NCBI RefSeq assembly: GCF_012927045.1
Contig: NZ_JABBFW010000004.1
Coordinates: 62,001-126,000, forward strand
From: Azohydromonas caseinilytica
GTDB lineage: Bacteria > Pseudomonadota > Gammaproteobacteria > Burkholderiales > Burkholderiaceae_C
Direction: 5' to 3'
Length of the DNA: 64,000 nucleotides
Shown here: positions 1-8,609 of the stretch, in pieces
Layout: each line of letters opens with the position of its first letter
Position numbering within the stretch: the first letter of the stretch is position 1
Translations under genes and position numbers: made by a program
The notes under the pieces: model-generated
Told to the model about the DNA's origin: nothing
What the model saw: only the letters and a program-made list of their open reading frames with translations
Database searches by the model: none

Positions 1-1303
1 GGCGCAGGCCTTCAAGAGCTGGTCGCTCACCGGGCCCGCCGAGCGCCGCGCCCTGCTGTCCAAGGCCGCCGACGCGCTGGAGGCGCAGGGTGAAGCCTTC
101 GCCCAGGCCATGGCCGCCGAGACGGGCTCGTCCGCGATCTGGGCCGGCTTCAACGTGCACCTGGCGGCGGACATGCTGCGCGAGGCCGCGGCCATCACCA
201 CGCAGATCGGCGGCGAGGTGATCCCGTCCAACGTGCCGGGCAGCGTGTCGATGGCGGTGCGCCAGAGCGCGGGCGTGGTGCTGGCCATCGCGCCGTGGAA
301 CGCGCCGGTGATCCTGAGCGTGCGCGCCATCGCCGTGGCGCTGGCCTGCGGCAACACCGTGGTGCTCAAGGGCAGCGAGATCTGCCCGGCCACGCATGGG
401 CTGATCGTCAAGGCCTGCCAGCAGGCCGGCTTCCCGCGCGGGGTGGTGAACTTCGTCACCAACGCCCCGGCCGACGCCGGAAAGATCGTCGAGGCCATGG
501 TCGCGCACCCGGCGGTGCGGCGCGTGAATTTCACGGGCTCCACGCGGGTGGGAAAACTCATCGCCGCGACCTGCGCCAAGCACCTGAAGCGCAGCGTGCT
601 GGAGCTGGGCGGCAAGGCGCCGCTGGTGGTGCTGGACGATGCCGACATCGACGCGGCGGTGGCGGCCGCCACCTTCGGCGCCTTCGCCAACTCGGGGCAG
701 ATCTGCATGTCCACCGAGCGGCTTATCGTGGACGAGGCGGTGGCCGACGAGTTCGTGGCCAAGCTCGCGGCGCGTGCCCGGGCGCTGCCGCTGGGCGATC
801 CGCGCCAGGGGCCGGTGGTGCTGGGCTCGGTGGTGGACATGGCGACAGTGCACCGTTGCAACGAGCTGATCGATGACGCCCTGGCCAAGGGCGCCAAGCT
901 GGTGTGCGGCGGCAAGGCCGACAGCACGCTCATGCCCGCGACGCTGCTGGACCACGTGACGCGCGAGATGCGCCTCTACCACGAGGAGAGCTTCGCGCCG
1001 GTGAAGGCCATCGTGCGGGTGAAGGGCGTGGACGCGGCGGTGGACTGCGCCAACGACAACGACTACGGGCTGTCGGCGGCGGTGTTCGGGCGCGACATCG
1101 CACGCGCGATGCAGGTGGCGCAGCGCATCGAAAGCGGCATCTGCCACGTCAACGGCCCGACGGTGCACGACGAGGCGCAGATGCCCTTCGGCGGCGTCAA
1201 GGGCAGCGGCTGGGGCCGCTTCGGCGGCAAGGCCGGCATCGACGAGTTCACCGAGCTGCGCTGGATCACGGTGCAGACGGGGCCGCGGCAGTACCCGTTC
1301 TGA
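1..1303 (+). CDS. NAD(P)-dependent aldehyde dehydrogenase, 5' end outside window
   Basis: The reading frame is open from the first bases of the window, with typical aldehyde dehydrogenase sequence (AQAFKSWSLTGPAERRALL) before the first ATG at 110, so the true start lies upstream. Family landmarks are the cofactor-binding FTGSTRVG, the general-base Glu in LELGGKAP and the catalytic Cys in GQICMSTER. The tail (MPFGGVKGSGWGRFGG, then TVQTGPRQYPF) resembles aromatic aldehyde dehydrogenases of the vanillin/salicylaldehyde/benzaldehyde type. It oxidises an aldehyde to the carboxylic acid in the cytoplasm. The substrate is not fixed by sequence; vanillate genes lie 35 kb away, so no operon link is claimed. 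A Bug-family binding protein follows after 128 nt on the same strand. Confidence 0.93.
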   Translation, partial: AQAFKSWSLTGPAERRALLSKAADALEAQGEAFAQAMAAETGSSAIWAGFNVHLAADMLREAAAITTQIGGEVIPSNVPGSVSMAVRQSAGVVLAIAPWNAPVILSVRAIAVALACGNTVVLKGSEICPATHGLIVKACQQAGFPRGVVNFVTNAPADAGKIVEAMVAHPAVRRVNFTGSTRVGKLIAATCAKHLKRSVLELGGKAPLVVLDDADIDAAVAAATFGAFANSGQICMSTERLIVDEAVADEFVAKLAARARALPLGDPRQGPVVLGSVVDMATVHRCNELIDDALAKGAKLVCGGKADSTLMPATLLDHVTREMRLYHEESFAPVKAIVRVKGVDAAVDCANDNDYGLSAAVFGRDIARAMQVAQRIESGICHVNGPTVHDEAQMPFGGVKGSGWGRFGGKAGIDEFTELRWITVQTGPRQYPF

Positions 1304-1343
1304 GTTCTCCCAGCGCTGGCTCGGGGCCGCACCCTCACCCCAG

Positions 1344-1369
1344 CCCCTCTCCCGCGAGCGGGCGAGGGG
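1344..1369. repeat. GC-rich intergenic hairpin (CCCTCTCCC type)
   Basis: The aldH-tctC gap carries CCCCTCTCCCG facing CGGGCGAGGGG around a CGAG loop, with one mismatch, preceded by CCCTCACCCCAG. The same CCCTCACCCCA..CCCTCTCCCG theme is a common dispersed element in proteobacterial genomes. It may damp read-through into the next gene, but there is no U-tract, so a terminator role is only a possibility. Confidence 0.5.
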
Positions 1370-1431
1370 AGGCAACGACCCGGCTCCGGGCCACGTTGGC
1401 AGGCATCACACAGACAACAAGGAGACCACCC

Positions 1432-2406
1432 ATGACCAAGCGCATCCGCACCCTGGCCCTGGCCGCCGCCTGCGCCTTCGCCGGCGCCGCCGCCTGGGCG
1501 CAAGGCCCGCAGTGGCCGAGCAAGCCGGTGAAGATGATCGTGAACTTCCCGCCCGGCGGCGCGGCGGACCAGATCGGGCGCGCCATCGCGCAACCGCTGC
1601 AGGAGGCAGTGGGCCAGCCGGTGGTGGTGGAGAACCGCGGCGGCTCGGGCGGCAACCTCGGCGGCGACGCCGTCGCCAAGGCGCCGCCCGACGGCTACAC
1701 GATCCTCATGAGCTCGGGCGGCATGGTGTCGGTGAACCCGCACATCTACCCGAAGATGAGCTTCGACCCGGCCAAGGACCTCACGCCCGTGGCCGCCGCG
1801 GCGCGGGTGCTGGTGTTCCTGGTGGTACGCCAGGACAGCCCGATCAAGGACTTCAAGGGCTTCATCGCCGATCTCAAGGCGAATCCGGGCAAGCGCAGCT
1901 ACGGCTCGCCGGGCAACGGCAGCTCGCCGCACCTGGCCGCCGAGATGATGAAGAGCCAGGCCGGCGTGTTCGCCACCCACGTGCCCTACCGCGGCGCGGC
2001 GCCGGCGCTGACCGACCTGCTGGGCGGGCAGGTGGACTTCCTGTTCGATCCGGGCGTGGCGATTCCGCACATCAAGTCCGGCAAGCTGCGCGTGCTGGCC
2101 GTGGGCAGCCCGAAACGCTCGCCGCTGTTCCCGGACGTGCCCACGCTGGACGAGGCGGGGTTGAAAGGCTTCAACGCCGACAGCTACTTCGGGATCTACG
2201 CGCCCGCGGGCACGCCGGCGGAGGTGGTGAACCGCCTGAACACCGAGGTCAACAAGATCATCGCCACGCCGGCTTTCAGGGAGCGCATCGCCCAGCTCGG
2301 CGGCATTCCCGCGCCCATGACGCCGGCGCAGTTCGGCGCCACGGCGGCGGAGGATTCCAAGCGCTTCGGGGCAATCATCAAGGAGCGCCACATCGTGGGC
2401 GATTGA
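1432..2406 (+). CDS. Bug-family (TctC-like) periplasmic solute-binding protein
   Basis: 324 residues starting at an ATG with AAGGAG about 8 nt upstream. A Sec signal peptide (about residues 1-25, cut after AWA) is followed by the Bug/TctC hallmark pattern: WPSKPVKMIVNFPPGG near the mature N-terminus, then VVVENRGGSGG and a DGYTILMSS segment. Such proteins bind carboxylates or related small organic molecules in the periplasm, classically for tripartite tricarboxylate transporters. No tctA/tctB membrane genes are nearby, the usual situation in Burkholderiales, where dozens of orphan Bug proteins occur. Its position after an aldehyde dehydrogenase suggests the ligand feeds that pathway, but the ligand cannot be named. 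Confidence 0.9.
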   Translation: MTKRIRTLALAAACAFAGAAAWAQGPQWPSKPVKMIVNFPPGGAADQIGRAIAQPLQEAVGQPVVVENRGGSGGNLGGDAVAKAPPDGYTILMSSGGMVSVNPHIYPKMSFDPAKDLTPVAAAARVLVFLVVRQDSPIKDFKGFIADLKANPGKRSYGSPGNGSSPHLAAEMMKSQAGVFATHVPYRGAAPALTDLLGGQVDFLFDPGVAIPHIKSGKLRVLAVGSPKRSPLFPDVPTLDEAGLKGFNADSYFGIYAPAGTPAEVVNRLNTEVNKIIATPAFRERIAQLGGIPAPMTPAQFGATAAEDSKRFGAIIKERHIVGD

Positions 2407-2444
2407 GCGCCCCGCGCGCCGTGGCCGGCCCGGGAGGGTCGGCC

Positions 2445-2469
2445 GCGGGGCTGTTCAGAACAGCCCCGC
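2445..2469. terminator. Perfect hairpin between convergent genes
   Basis: GCGGGGCTGTT pairs perfectly with AACAGCCCCGC around a CAG loop: an 11-bp stem between the convergent tctC-like and DUF1345 genes, overlapping the stop codon of the latter. There is no long U-run on either side, so it is a probable bidirectional barrier rather than a textbook intrinsic terminator. Confidence 0.55.
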
Positions 2470-3114
2470 CGCGATGTTCACGCTCAGCGCCAGCACGGTG
2501 GTGTTGAAGGCGAAAGCCAGGATGCAGTGCAGCGTGCCGATGCGGCGCAGCGCGGAGCTGGTGAAGGCCACGTCCGCCGTCTGGCCCGAGGTGCCGATGA
2601 CGCAGGCGAAGTAGAAGAAGTCGCCGTAGTCCGGGTCGGGCGTGCCGGGGAACTGCAGCAGGTCGGGCTGCTTGCGCTCGCGCGCGGCGTAGAAGTCATG
2701 CGCGTAGTGCAGGGCGAACATCGCCTGGGTGAACAGCCAGGAGCTCAGGACGGTGAGCACCGTCAGCGCCAGGTGCGGCAGCCGCTCGATGGCGGGAAGG
2801 CTCTTCACAGCGGCCAGCTGGCTGGCGATGGCCATCATCACCGCCACCGCGGCCAGCACCACGCCGGTGAGCACCAGCAGCCGACCCTCGTCCTGCTGCA
2901 GCGCGCGTCGCCGCATGGTCGCGGCATGGGCGCCGCTCATCATTTCCCAGGCCAACCCCAGGTACAGCAGCGCGCCGGCGTTCCAGCCGATGAGCGCGCG
3001 CGAGGCCGGGGTCGCCACCCAGGCATCGGGCAGCAGCAGGTACACCGCCGCGCCCGCCGCCAGTGACGACCACAAGCGGGGATGGGCGCGCAGGACGCGG
3101 AGGGTGCGGGACAT
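2455..3114 (-). CDS. DUF1345-family integral membrane protein
   Basis: 219 residues from the ATG at 3114; an in-frame ATG at 3141 would add nine residues, and neither has a convincing ribosome site. Several hydrophobic segments are visible (near residues 17-31, 39-55, 80-102, 115-135 and the C-terminus). The signature stretch YGDFFYFACVIGTSGQTADVAFTS is typical of DUF1345 inner-membrane proteins and resembles the pore region of ion channels. No function is established for the family. It lies downstream of and co-directional with the xdh cluster but separated by 215 nt, so co-transcription is doubtful. Confidence 0.8.
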   Translation of the reverse strand: MSRTLRVLRAHPRLWSSLAAGAAVYLLLPDAWVATPASRALIGWNAGALLYLGLAWEMMSGAHAATMRRRALQQDEGRLLVLTGVVLAAVAVMMAIASQLAAVKSLPAIERLPHLALTVLTVLSSWLFTQAMFALHYAHDFYAARERKQPDLLQFPGTPDPDYGDFFYFACVIGTSGQTADVAFTSSALRRIGTLHCILAFAFNTTVLALSVNIAAGLF

Positions 3115-3329
3115 GAGCGGCGGGCGAAGGAAGGCCGACATTGTGGTGCCGGCCTCCGCGCTGGCCGGGTCAAGCCAGTGGCGCGGTTTTCGGCCATTGC
3201 GCCAGAACCGCGCCACTTGAATGGCGCGATTCGTGCCAGTCGGTCACCGATCGCGCCGGATGCCGGCTCGACCATGGTGCTGTTGGAATTCATCCCGGCC
3301 CGTCTTGCCGTGCTGATTTCCCCTTGGGT

Positions 3330-3716
3330 TCAACAGCCGGCAGCCAGCACGGCCAGCGCTTTGTCGGCCCGGGCCGCCGGCACGAACAGGTGGCCGTGGT
3401 GGTAGCCGGCCACCGCATTGCAGGAGATACCAGCCGCGGCCAGCCGGGCGCTGACCGCCGCCAGGAAGCCCACCGCCTCCAGCGCCGAATGCACCGTCAG
3501 CGTGACGCGGCGCGATTCGAAGGTGAAGGGCAGGCCGGCGCGTTCGGCTGCCTCTTGCTCGACGATGAGCGTGAGGCCTTCTTCCTCGCGGAAAGTGCAG
3601 ATCAGCTCCAGCCCTTCCGGCACGTGGCCGTCCGGCAGGCAGACGTAGACCCAGGTCTGCGGATGCAGCTGCGGCGCCATGTGGCGCAGCAGGCGGTCCA
3701 GGTCGCGCTCGGCCAT
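3330..3716 (-). CDS. ACT-domain protein (COG3602-like), last gene of the xdh cluster
   Basis: 128 residues; the ATG at 3716 lies 3 nt after the xdhC stop, so it is almost certainly co-transcribed. The sequence (HPQTWVYVCLPDG, then VTLTVHSALEAVGFLAAVSARLAAAGISCN) reads as paired ACT-type ligand-binding folds such as those in the small stand-alone ACT proteins of proteobacteria. These bind amino acids or other small effectors, with no known enzyme activity. Placement directly behind xdhABC suggests a regulatory or sensing role in purine catabolism, which is inference. Confidence 0.8.
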   Translation of the reverse strand: MAERDLDRLLRHMAPQLHPQTWVYVCLPDGHVPEGLELICTFREEEGLTLIVEQEAAERAGLPFTFESRRVTLTVHSALEAVGFLAAVSARLAAAGISCNAVAGYHHGHLFVPAARADKALAVLAAGC

Positions 3717-3719
3717 GAC

Positions 3720-4529
3720 TCAGCTCCGTGCCGAGCCCACCTGCAGCAACTGCGCTACCACCGACACCGCGATCACCTCCGGCTCCTTGCCGGTGATGCC
3801 CGGGACGCCGATCGGGCAGGTCATCCGCCCCAGCATCTCCGGCGCGATCCCCCGCGCCTCGAAGCGGTGCAGAAACCGCGCCCGTTTCGTTTGCGAGCCG
3901 ATCAGCCCGAGAAAACCGAAATCCCCGCGCCGCAGCACCGCCTCGGTGATGCGCATGTCCAGGTCGTGGCTGTGCGTGAGCACCAGGTAGAAGGCGCCCG
4001 GCGCGGCGGTATCCACTTCGCCCTCGACCGCATCCACGCACACCTTCTCGATGTGCGGCGGCAGCGGGCCGTCCGGGAATTCCGCGTCGCGCTCGTCGAT
4101 CCACTGCACCTCGCAGTCGAGCCCGGACAGCAGGTTCACGATGGCCCGGCCCACGTGGCCCGCGCCGTAGAGCTGCAGGTGGAAGCGGGGCCGCGGCGCC
4201 GGCCAGCGCGCCAGCACGGCATCGGTCAGCGGCTTGAAGGCCAGCGTCACCGCGCCGCCGCAGCACTGGCCCAGCGCCGGGCCCAGCGGGTAGTGCTTCT
4301 CGCGCGGCAGCGTTTCATGGGCGGCCAGCATGCCGCGTGCCAATTCGATAGCCTGCAGCTCCAGGTGGCCGCCGCCCACGGTGCCGGCCACCGCGCGCTC
4401 ACTCACCAGCATGCGTGCGCCGGCCTCGCGCGGCGCCGAGCCGCGCGCCTGCGCCACGCGCACCTCGATGGCCGGCTCGCCGCGCGCGAGCCAGTCGCGC
4501 GCCGTGGCCCGCAGCGCGGCGCCGCTCAC
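3720..4529 (-). CDS. xdhC: Xanthine dehydrogenase accessory protein XdhC
   Basis: 269 residues read from a GTG start that overlaps the xdhB stop by four bases (GTGA), implying translational coupling. XdhC inserts the sulfurated molybdenum cofactor into apo-xanthine dehydrogenase. Diagnostic features are the N-terminal segment ARMLVSERAVAGTVGGGHLE, the QCCGG motif that carries the cysteines, and a C-terminal Rossmann fold with LYGAGHVGRAIV. The CPIGVPGITGKEPEVIAVS tail is also typical. The GTG is favoured because no ATG lies near the conserved N-terminus. Gene order xdhA-xdhB-xdhC is the usual one. Confidence 0.95.
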   Translation of the reverse strand: MSGAALRATARDWLARGEPAIEVRVAQARGSAPREAGARMLVSERAVAGTVGGGHLELQAIELARGMLAAHETLPREKHYPLGPALGQCCGGAVTLAFKPLTDAVLARWPAPRPRFHLQLYGAGHVGRAIVNLLSGLDCEVQWIDERDAEFPDGPLPPHIEKVCVDAVEGEVDTAAPGAFYLVLTHSHDLDMRITEAVLRRGDFGFLGLIGSQTKRARFLHRFEARGIAPEMLGRMTCPIGVPGITGKEPEVIAVSVVAQLLQVGSARS

Positions 4530-6922
4530 ACCGCCCCCGCGGTCTCGGCCGCGGCCGGCTCGGCGGCCGGCGTCGCGGCGGCGCGCACGGCGTCCACCGC
4601 GTCCAGCACGGCCTCGGCCGTGGCCGGGGCGCGCAGCGGCGGGTCGATGCGGTGTTCGCCCACCGAGGACACCGCGTCGCGGATCGCGTGCCAGACGCTG
4701 AAGCCCAGCAGCAGCGGCGGCTCGCCCACGGCCTTGCTGCGGTGGATGCTGTCGGCCACGTTGCTGTTGTCGAAGAGACGCGTGTTGAACACGGCCGGCG
4801 CGTCGTTGGCGGTGGGGATCTTGTAGGTGCTGGGCGCGTGGGTGAGCAGGGCGCCGGTCTTGGGATGCCAGACCAGCTCCTCCATCGTCAGCCAGCCCAT
4901 GCCCTGGATGAAGCCGCCTTCCACCTGCCCCAGGTCGATGGCCGGATTGAGCGACTTGCCCACGTCGTGCAGCAGGTCCGCGCGCAGCAGCCTGGATTCG
5001 CCGGTGAGCGTGTCCACCACCACCTCCGACACCGCCGCGCCGAAGGCGAAGTAGTAGAAGGGCCGGCCCTTCATGGCCTTGGCGTCCCAGTGCAGGCCCG
5101 GCGTGACATAGAAACCGTCGCTCCACAGCTGCACCCGCGCCAGATACGCCTGCAGCAGCAGCTCCTGCAGCGGCACGGACTGGCCGTTGACCTCGACCTG
5201 GTCGTTGGCGAAGCGCACGTCCTCGGCCGTGCCGCCCCACTTGCCGGCGGCGAAGGCCGCCAGCCGTTCGCGGATCTGCCGCGCCGCGTCCTGCGCCGCC
5301 TTGCCGTTGAGGTCGCTGCCGGTGGACGCCGCCGTGGCCGAGGTGTTCACCACCTTGAAGGTGTCGGTCGCGGTGACGCGGATGTTGCTGAAACTCAGGC
5401 CCAGCTCCTGCGCCACCACCTGCGCCACCTTGGTGTTCAGGCCCTGGCCCATCTCGGTGCCACCGTGGTTCACCAGCGCGGAGCCGTCGGTGTAGAGGTG
5501 CACCAGCGCGCCGGCCTGGTTCAGGTGCTGCACGTTGAAGGAGATGCCGAACTTCACCGGCGTCAGCGCCAGGCCGCGCTTCAGCACCGGGCTTTGCGCG
5601 TTCCAGGCCGCGATCTCGGCGCGGCGCGCCTGGTAGCCCGAGCTGGCTTCCAGCTCCGCCACCAGCGGCGCGATGACGTTGCCTTCCACCTTCTGCTCAT
5701 AGGGCGTCACGTCGCGCTCGCCCACGCCGTAGAAATTGGCGCGCCGCACTTCCAGCGGGTCGCGGCCCAGGCGGCGCGCGAGGGTGTCGATCACATGCTC
5801 GATGGCATAGGCGCCCTGCGGGCCGCCGAAGCCGCGGAAGGCGGTGTTGCTCTGCGTATTCGTGCGCGCGCAGTAGCCGTGCATGGCCACATGCGGCAGC
5901 CAGTAGGCGTTGTCGAAGTGGCAGATGGCCCGACCCATCACGGCCGCGGAGAGGTCGGCGCTCCAGCCGGCGTTGGTCAGCATCTCCACTTCCACGCCGA
6001 GGATGTGGCCCTCGTCGTCGTAGCCCACCTCCACGTCGAACTCGAAGCCGTGGCGCCGGCCGGTGATCATGAAGTCATCGTCCCGGTCCGGCCGCAGCTT
6101 CACGGGCCGGCCCAGCTTGAACGCCGCCAGTGAGGCGATGCTGGCGAACACGGCGGACTGGGACTCCTTGCCGCCGAAGCCGCCGCCCATGCGCCGGCAC
6201 TCGACCTGCACGTGGTGCTTGAGCTTGCCCAGCACATGCGCGATCACGTGCTGCATCTCGCTGGGGTGCTGCGTCGAGCAGTGCACCTTGAGCGTGCCGT
6301 CCTCCTGCGGGACGGCGTAGCTGATCTGGCCCTCCAGGTAGAACTGCTCCTGGCCGCCCAGCGTGAAGCGGTCCTTCAGCCGGCGCGGCGCGGCCTCGAT
6401 GGCGGCGCGGGCGTCGCCGCGCACCAGGTGCGCCGGCGGCACCACGTACTGGCCCAGCGCATGGGCCTCGCGCGCGGTGAGCACGGCGGGCAGCGGCTCG
6501 ATGTCCAGCACCTTCCTGGCCAGCGCGGCGGCGCGGCGCGCCAGCTCGCGCTCGGTGGCGATGACGGCGAACACCGGCTGCCCCAGGTACTGCACCTCGC
6601 CCTGCGCCAGGATCGGCTCGTCGTGGACGATGGCGCCGCAGTCGTTGGCGCCCGGGATGTCCGCGGCGCTGAGCACCGCCACCACGCCGGGCTGCGCGCG
6701 CAGCGCCTCCAGGTCGATGGCGCGCAGCCGGCCATGCGCCACGGGCGACAGGCCCAGCGCCGCGTGCAGCGTGCCGATGACCTCGGGGATGTCGTCCACG
6801 TAGGGCGCCGCGCCCGCCACGTGCAGGTGCGCGGACTCGTGCGGACGCGGTACGCCCACGCGCGCGGCGCTGTGGGCGGCGGCGGGGTCGCTGGCCAGGA
6901 AGCTTTCGACGGCTCGGTTCAT
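4526..6922 (-). CDS. xdhB: Xanthine dehydrogenase, molybdopterin-binding subunit XdhB
   Basis: 798 residues from an ATG with GAGGA upstream, normal for the large subunit of bacterial two-subunit xanthine dehydrogenases. It hydroxylates hypoxanthine to xanthine and xanthine to urate, passing electrons to the XdhA FeS/FAD chain. Visible landmarks: N-terminal SAHLHVAGAAPYVDDIPE, the cofactor-pocket QEQFYLEGQ and GGGFGGKESQ, the FRGFGGPQG loop, and the C-terminal KAVGEPPLLLG whose Glu corresponds to the catalytic glutamate of the family. It is separated from xdhA by 131 nt containing a palindromic repeat, which is unusual within this operon. Confidence 0.97.
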   Translation of the reverse strand: MNRAVESFLASDPAAAHSAARVGVPRPHESAHLHVAGAAPYVDDIPEVIGTLHAALGLSPVAHGRLRAIDLEALRAQPGVVAVLSAADIPGANDCGAIVHDEPILAQGEVQYLGQPVFAVIATERELARRAAALARKVLDIEPLPAVLTAREAHALGQYVVPPAHLVRGDARAAIEAAPRRLKDRFTLGGQEQFYLEGQISYAVPQEDGTLKVHCSTQHPSEMQHVIAHVLGKLKHHVQVECRRMGGGFGGKESQSAVFASIASLAAFKLGRPVKLRPDRDDDFMITGRRHGFEFDVEVGYDDEGHILGVEVEMLTNAGWSADLSAAVMGRAICHFDNAYWLPHVAMHGYCARTNTQSNTAFRGFGGPQGAYAIEHVIDTLARRLGRDPLEVRRANFYGVGERDVTPYEQKVEGNVIAPLVAELEASSGYQARRAEIAAWNAQSPVLKRGLALTPVKFGISFNVQHLNQAGALVHLYTDGSALVNHGGTEMGQGLNTKVAQVVAQELGLSFSNIRVTATDTFKVVNTSATAASTGSDLNGKAAQDAARQIRERLAAFAAGKWGGTAEDVRFANDQVEVNGQSVPLQELLLQAYLARVQLWSDGFYVTPGLHWDAKAMKGRPFYYFAFGAAVSEVVVDTLTGESRLLRADLLHDVGKSLNPAIDLGQVEGGFIQGMGWLTMEELVWHPKTGALLTHAPSTYKIPTANDAPAVFNTRLFDNSNVADSIHRSKAVGEPPLLLGFSVWHAIRDAVSSVGEHRIDPPLRAPATAEAVLDAVDAVRAAATPAAEPAAAETAGAV

Positions 6923-6943
6923 GGTGATGTCCTCAACAGATTT

Positions 6944-7043
6944 CCGTTCGGGCTGAGCCTGTCGAAGCTCTCTTGGCGAGTCGGCCTGCAGGCCCTTCGA
7001 CAGGCTCAGGGCGAACGGGGAAATACAGGCTCAGGGCGAACGG
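6944..7043. repeat. Palindromic repeat (family 1) between xdhA and xdhB
   Basis: Left arm 6944-6967 begins CCGTTCGGGCTGAG and ends CCTGTCGAAG; the right arm 6995-7018 is its near-perfect inverse and ends GGGCGAACGG. The last 19 bases of the right arm are repeated at 7025-7043. The same element recurs near 10.9, 17.4 and 22.2 kb. It fills most of the intergenic gap and could form a strong mRNA hairpin between the two cistrons. Confidence 0.85.
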
Positions 7044-7053
7044 AGAAAGGGTT

Positions 7054-8538
7054 TCAGGCCGCCTGCCACACGCTGCCGGCCGCGACGGGCAGCGGCGCCT
7101 CGGGGCGGGTCTGCAGCCAGAGTTTCAGCAGCAGGTTCTGCGCGACGCGCAGGCGGTAGTCGGCGCTGGCGCGCTGGTCGGTGAGGGGGGTGAAGTCGCG
7201 CGTGAGCGCGTCCATGGCGGCGCGCGCCGTGGCTTCGGTCCAGGGCTGGCCGACGACGGCGGCTTCCGCATGGGCCGCGTGCTTCACGATGGCGGCCATG
7301 CCACCGAAGACGAAGCGCGCTTCCCTGACGCGCCCGCCGTCCAGCGCCAGCAGGAAGGCGCCGCACACGGCGGAGATGTCGCTGTCGTAGCGCTTGGAAA
7401 TCTTCCAGACGCGCACGGCGGCGTCGGGGGCGGGGCGCGGCACCTCGATGGCCTGCAGGAATTCGCCCGGCTCCAGGCGGTTCTTCATGTAGTCCACGTA
7501 GAAATCGCGCAGCGGCAGCCGGCGCTCGCGCTCGCCCTGGCGCAGCACCAGCGTGGCGCCCAGGGCGATCAGCACCGGCGCGCCGTCGCCGATGGGCGAG
7601 CCGTTGGCGACGTTGCCGCCCAGCGTGCCCGCATGCCGCACCGGCGGCGAGGCGAAGCGCAGCCACACCTCGCGCAGCTCCGGTACCGCGTCCGCCAGCG
7701 CGGTCCAGGCGTCCTCCAGCGAGGCGCCGGCGCCGATGCGCAGGCCGCCGTCCATCTCCTCGATGCGCTGCAGTTCCTTCACCTCGCCCACGTACAGCAG
7801 CTGCGGCAGCGGGCGGAATTGCTTGTTGTTCCACAGGCCGATGTCGGTGGCCCCGGCCAGCAGCGTGGCTTGCGGCTGGGCCTGGCGCAGCGCGGCCAGG
7901 TCATCCAGCGTGCGCGGCGCCTCGAAGCCGGGCAGTGACAGGGCGGGCTCGGCCTGCAGCGACTGCAGGGCCTGCACGATGGGCGCCGTGTCCAGGCGCA
8001 CCGTGCCCAGGTCGAACATCTTCTGGCCGGCGTCGAGGATGGGCCGGTAGCCGGTGCAGCGGCACAGGTTGCCCGAGAGCTCGTCGGCCAGTTCCTGGCG
8101 CGTGGGGCGGGTGCCGGCCTCGCAGTGGCGCTCGTAGCAGGCGGTGAGCGACATGGCGAAGCCCGGCGTGCAGAAGCCGCATTGCGAGCCGTGGCAGTCC
8201 ACCAGCGCCTGCTGCACCGGGTGCAGCGCGCCGCCGGCGGCGGGCTTGAGGTCTTCCACCGTCAGCAGCGCCTTGCCGTCGAGCGTGGGCAGGAAGCGGA
8301 TGCAGGCGTTGACGCTGCGCAGGCGCAGGCCGCCGACCACGTCGGGGCCGGGGCCGTCGGCCAGCTCGCCGACCAGCACGGTGCAGGCGCCGCAGTCGCC
8401 CTCGTTGCAGCCTTCCTTGGTGCCGGTGCAGGCCTCGTCTTCGCGCAGCCACTGCAGCACGGTGCGCGTGGGGGTGGAGGCGTCCACCGACACGGTACGG
8501 CCGCGGTGGAAGAAGCGGATGGGGCGCGGGGTGTTCAT
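7054..8538 (-). CDS. xdhA: Xanthine dehydrogenase, iron-sulfur/FAD subunit XdhA
   Basis: 494 residues from an ATG at 8538. The N-terminal plant-type ferredoxin domain has CTGTKEGCNEGDCGAC (Cys44, Cys49 and Cys52 by count). A second 2Fe-2S helical domain carries CGFCTPGF and NLCRCTGYRP, and the FAD-binding domain starts near TLLAGATDIGLW. The subunit takes electrons from the molybdenum centre in XdhB and delivers them to NAD+. First gene of xdhABC-ACT, divergent from a lysR gene with only 71 bp between them, so the LysR protein is the natural candidate regulator. Confidence 0.97.
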   Translation of the reverse strand: MNTPRPIRFFHRGRTVSVDASTPTRTVLQWLREDEACTGTKEGCNEGDCGACTVLVGELADGPGPDVVGGLRLRSVNACIRFLPTLDGKALLTVEDLKPAAGGALHPVQQALVDCHGSQCGFCTPGFAMSLTACYERHCEAGTRPTRQELADELSGNLCRCTGYRPILDAGQKMFDLGTVRLDTAPIVQALQSLQAEPALSLPGFEAPRTLDDLAALRQAQPQATLLAGATDIGLWNNKQFRPLPQLLYVGEVKELQRIEEMDGGLRIGAGASLEDAWTALADAVPELREVWLRFASPPVRHAGTLGGNVANGSPIGDGAPVLIALGATLVLRQGERERRLPLRDFYVDYMKNRLEPGEFLQAIEVPRPAPDAAVRVWKISKRYDSDISAVCGAFLLALDGGRVREARFVFGGMAAIVKHAAHAEAAVVGQPWTEATARAAMDALTRDFTPLTDQRASADYRLRVAQNLLLKLWLQTRPEAPLPVAAGSVWQAA

Positions 8539-8609
8539 GGCCGCAAAGGTACACGCTGCAGACCGGTGCTCTATACGATCAGGCGCATCTCATCTATGGC
8601 TCCAGGCGT

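Noticed and set aside
1063-2391. Minus-strand open frame opposite the aldehyde dehydrogenase end and the Bug gene
   Set aside because: It crosses two well-supported plus-strand genes and has shadow composition (His/Arg-rich) with no domain.
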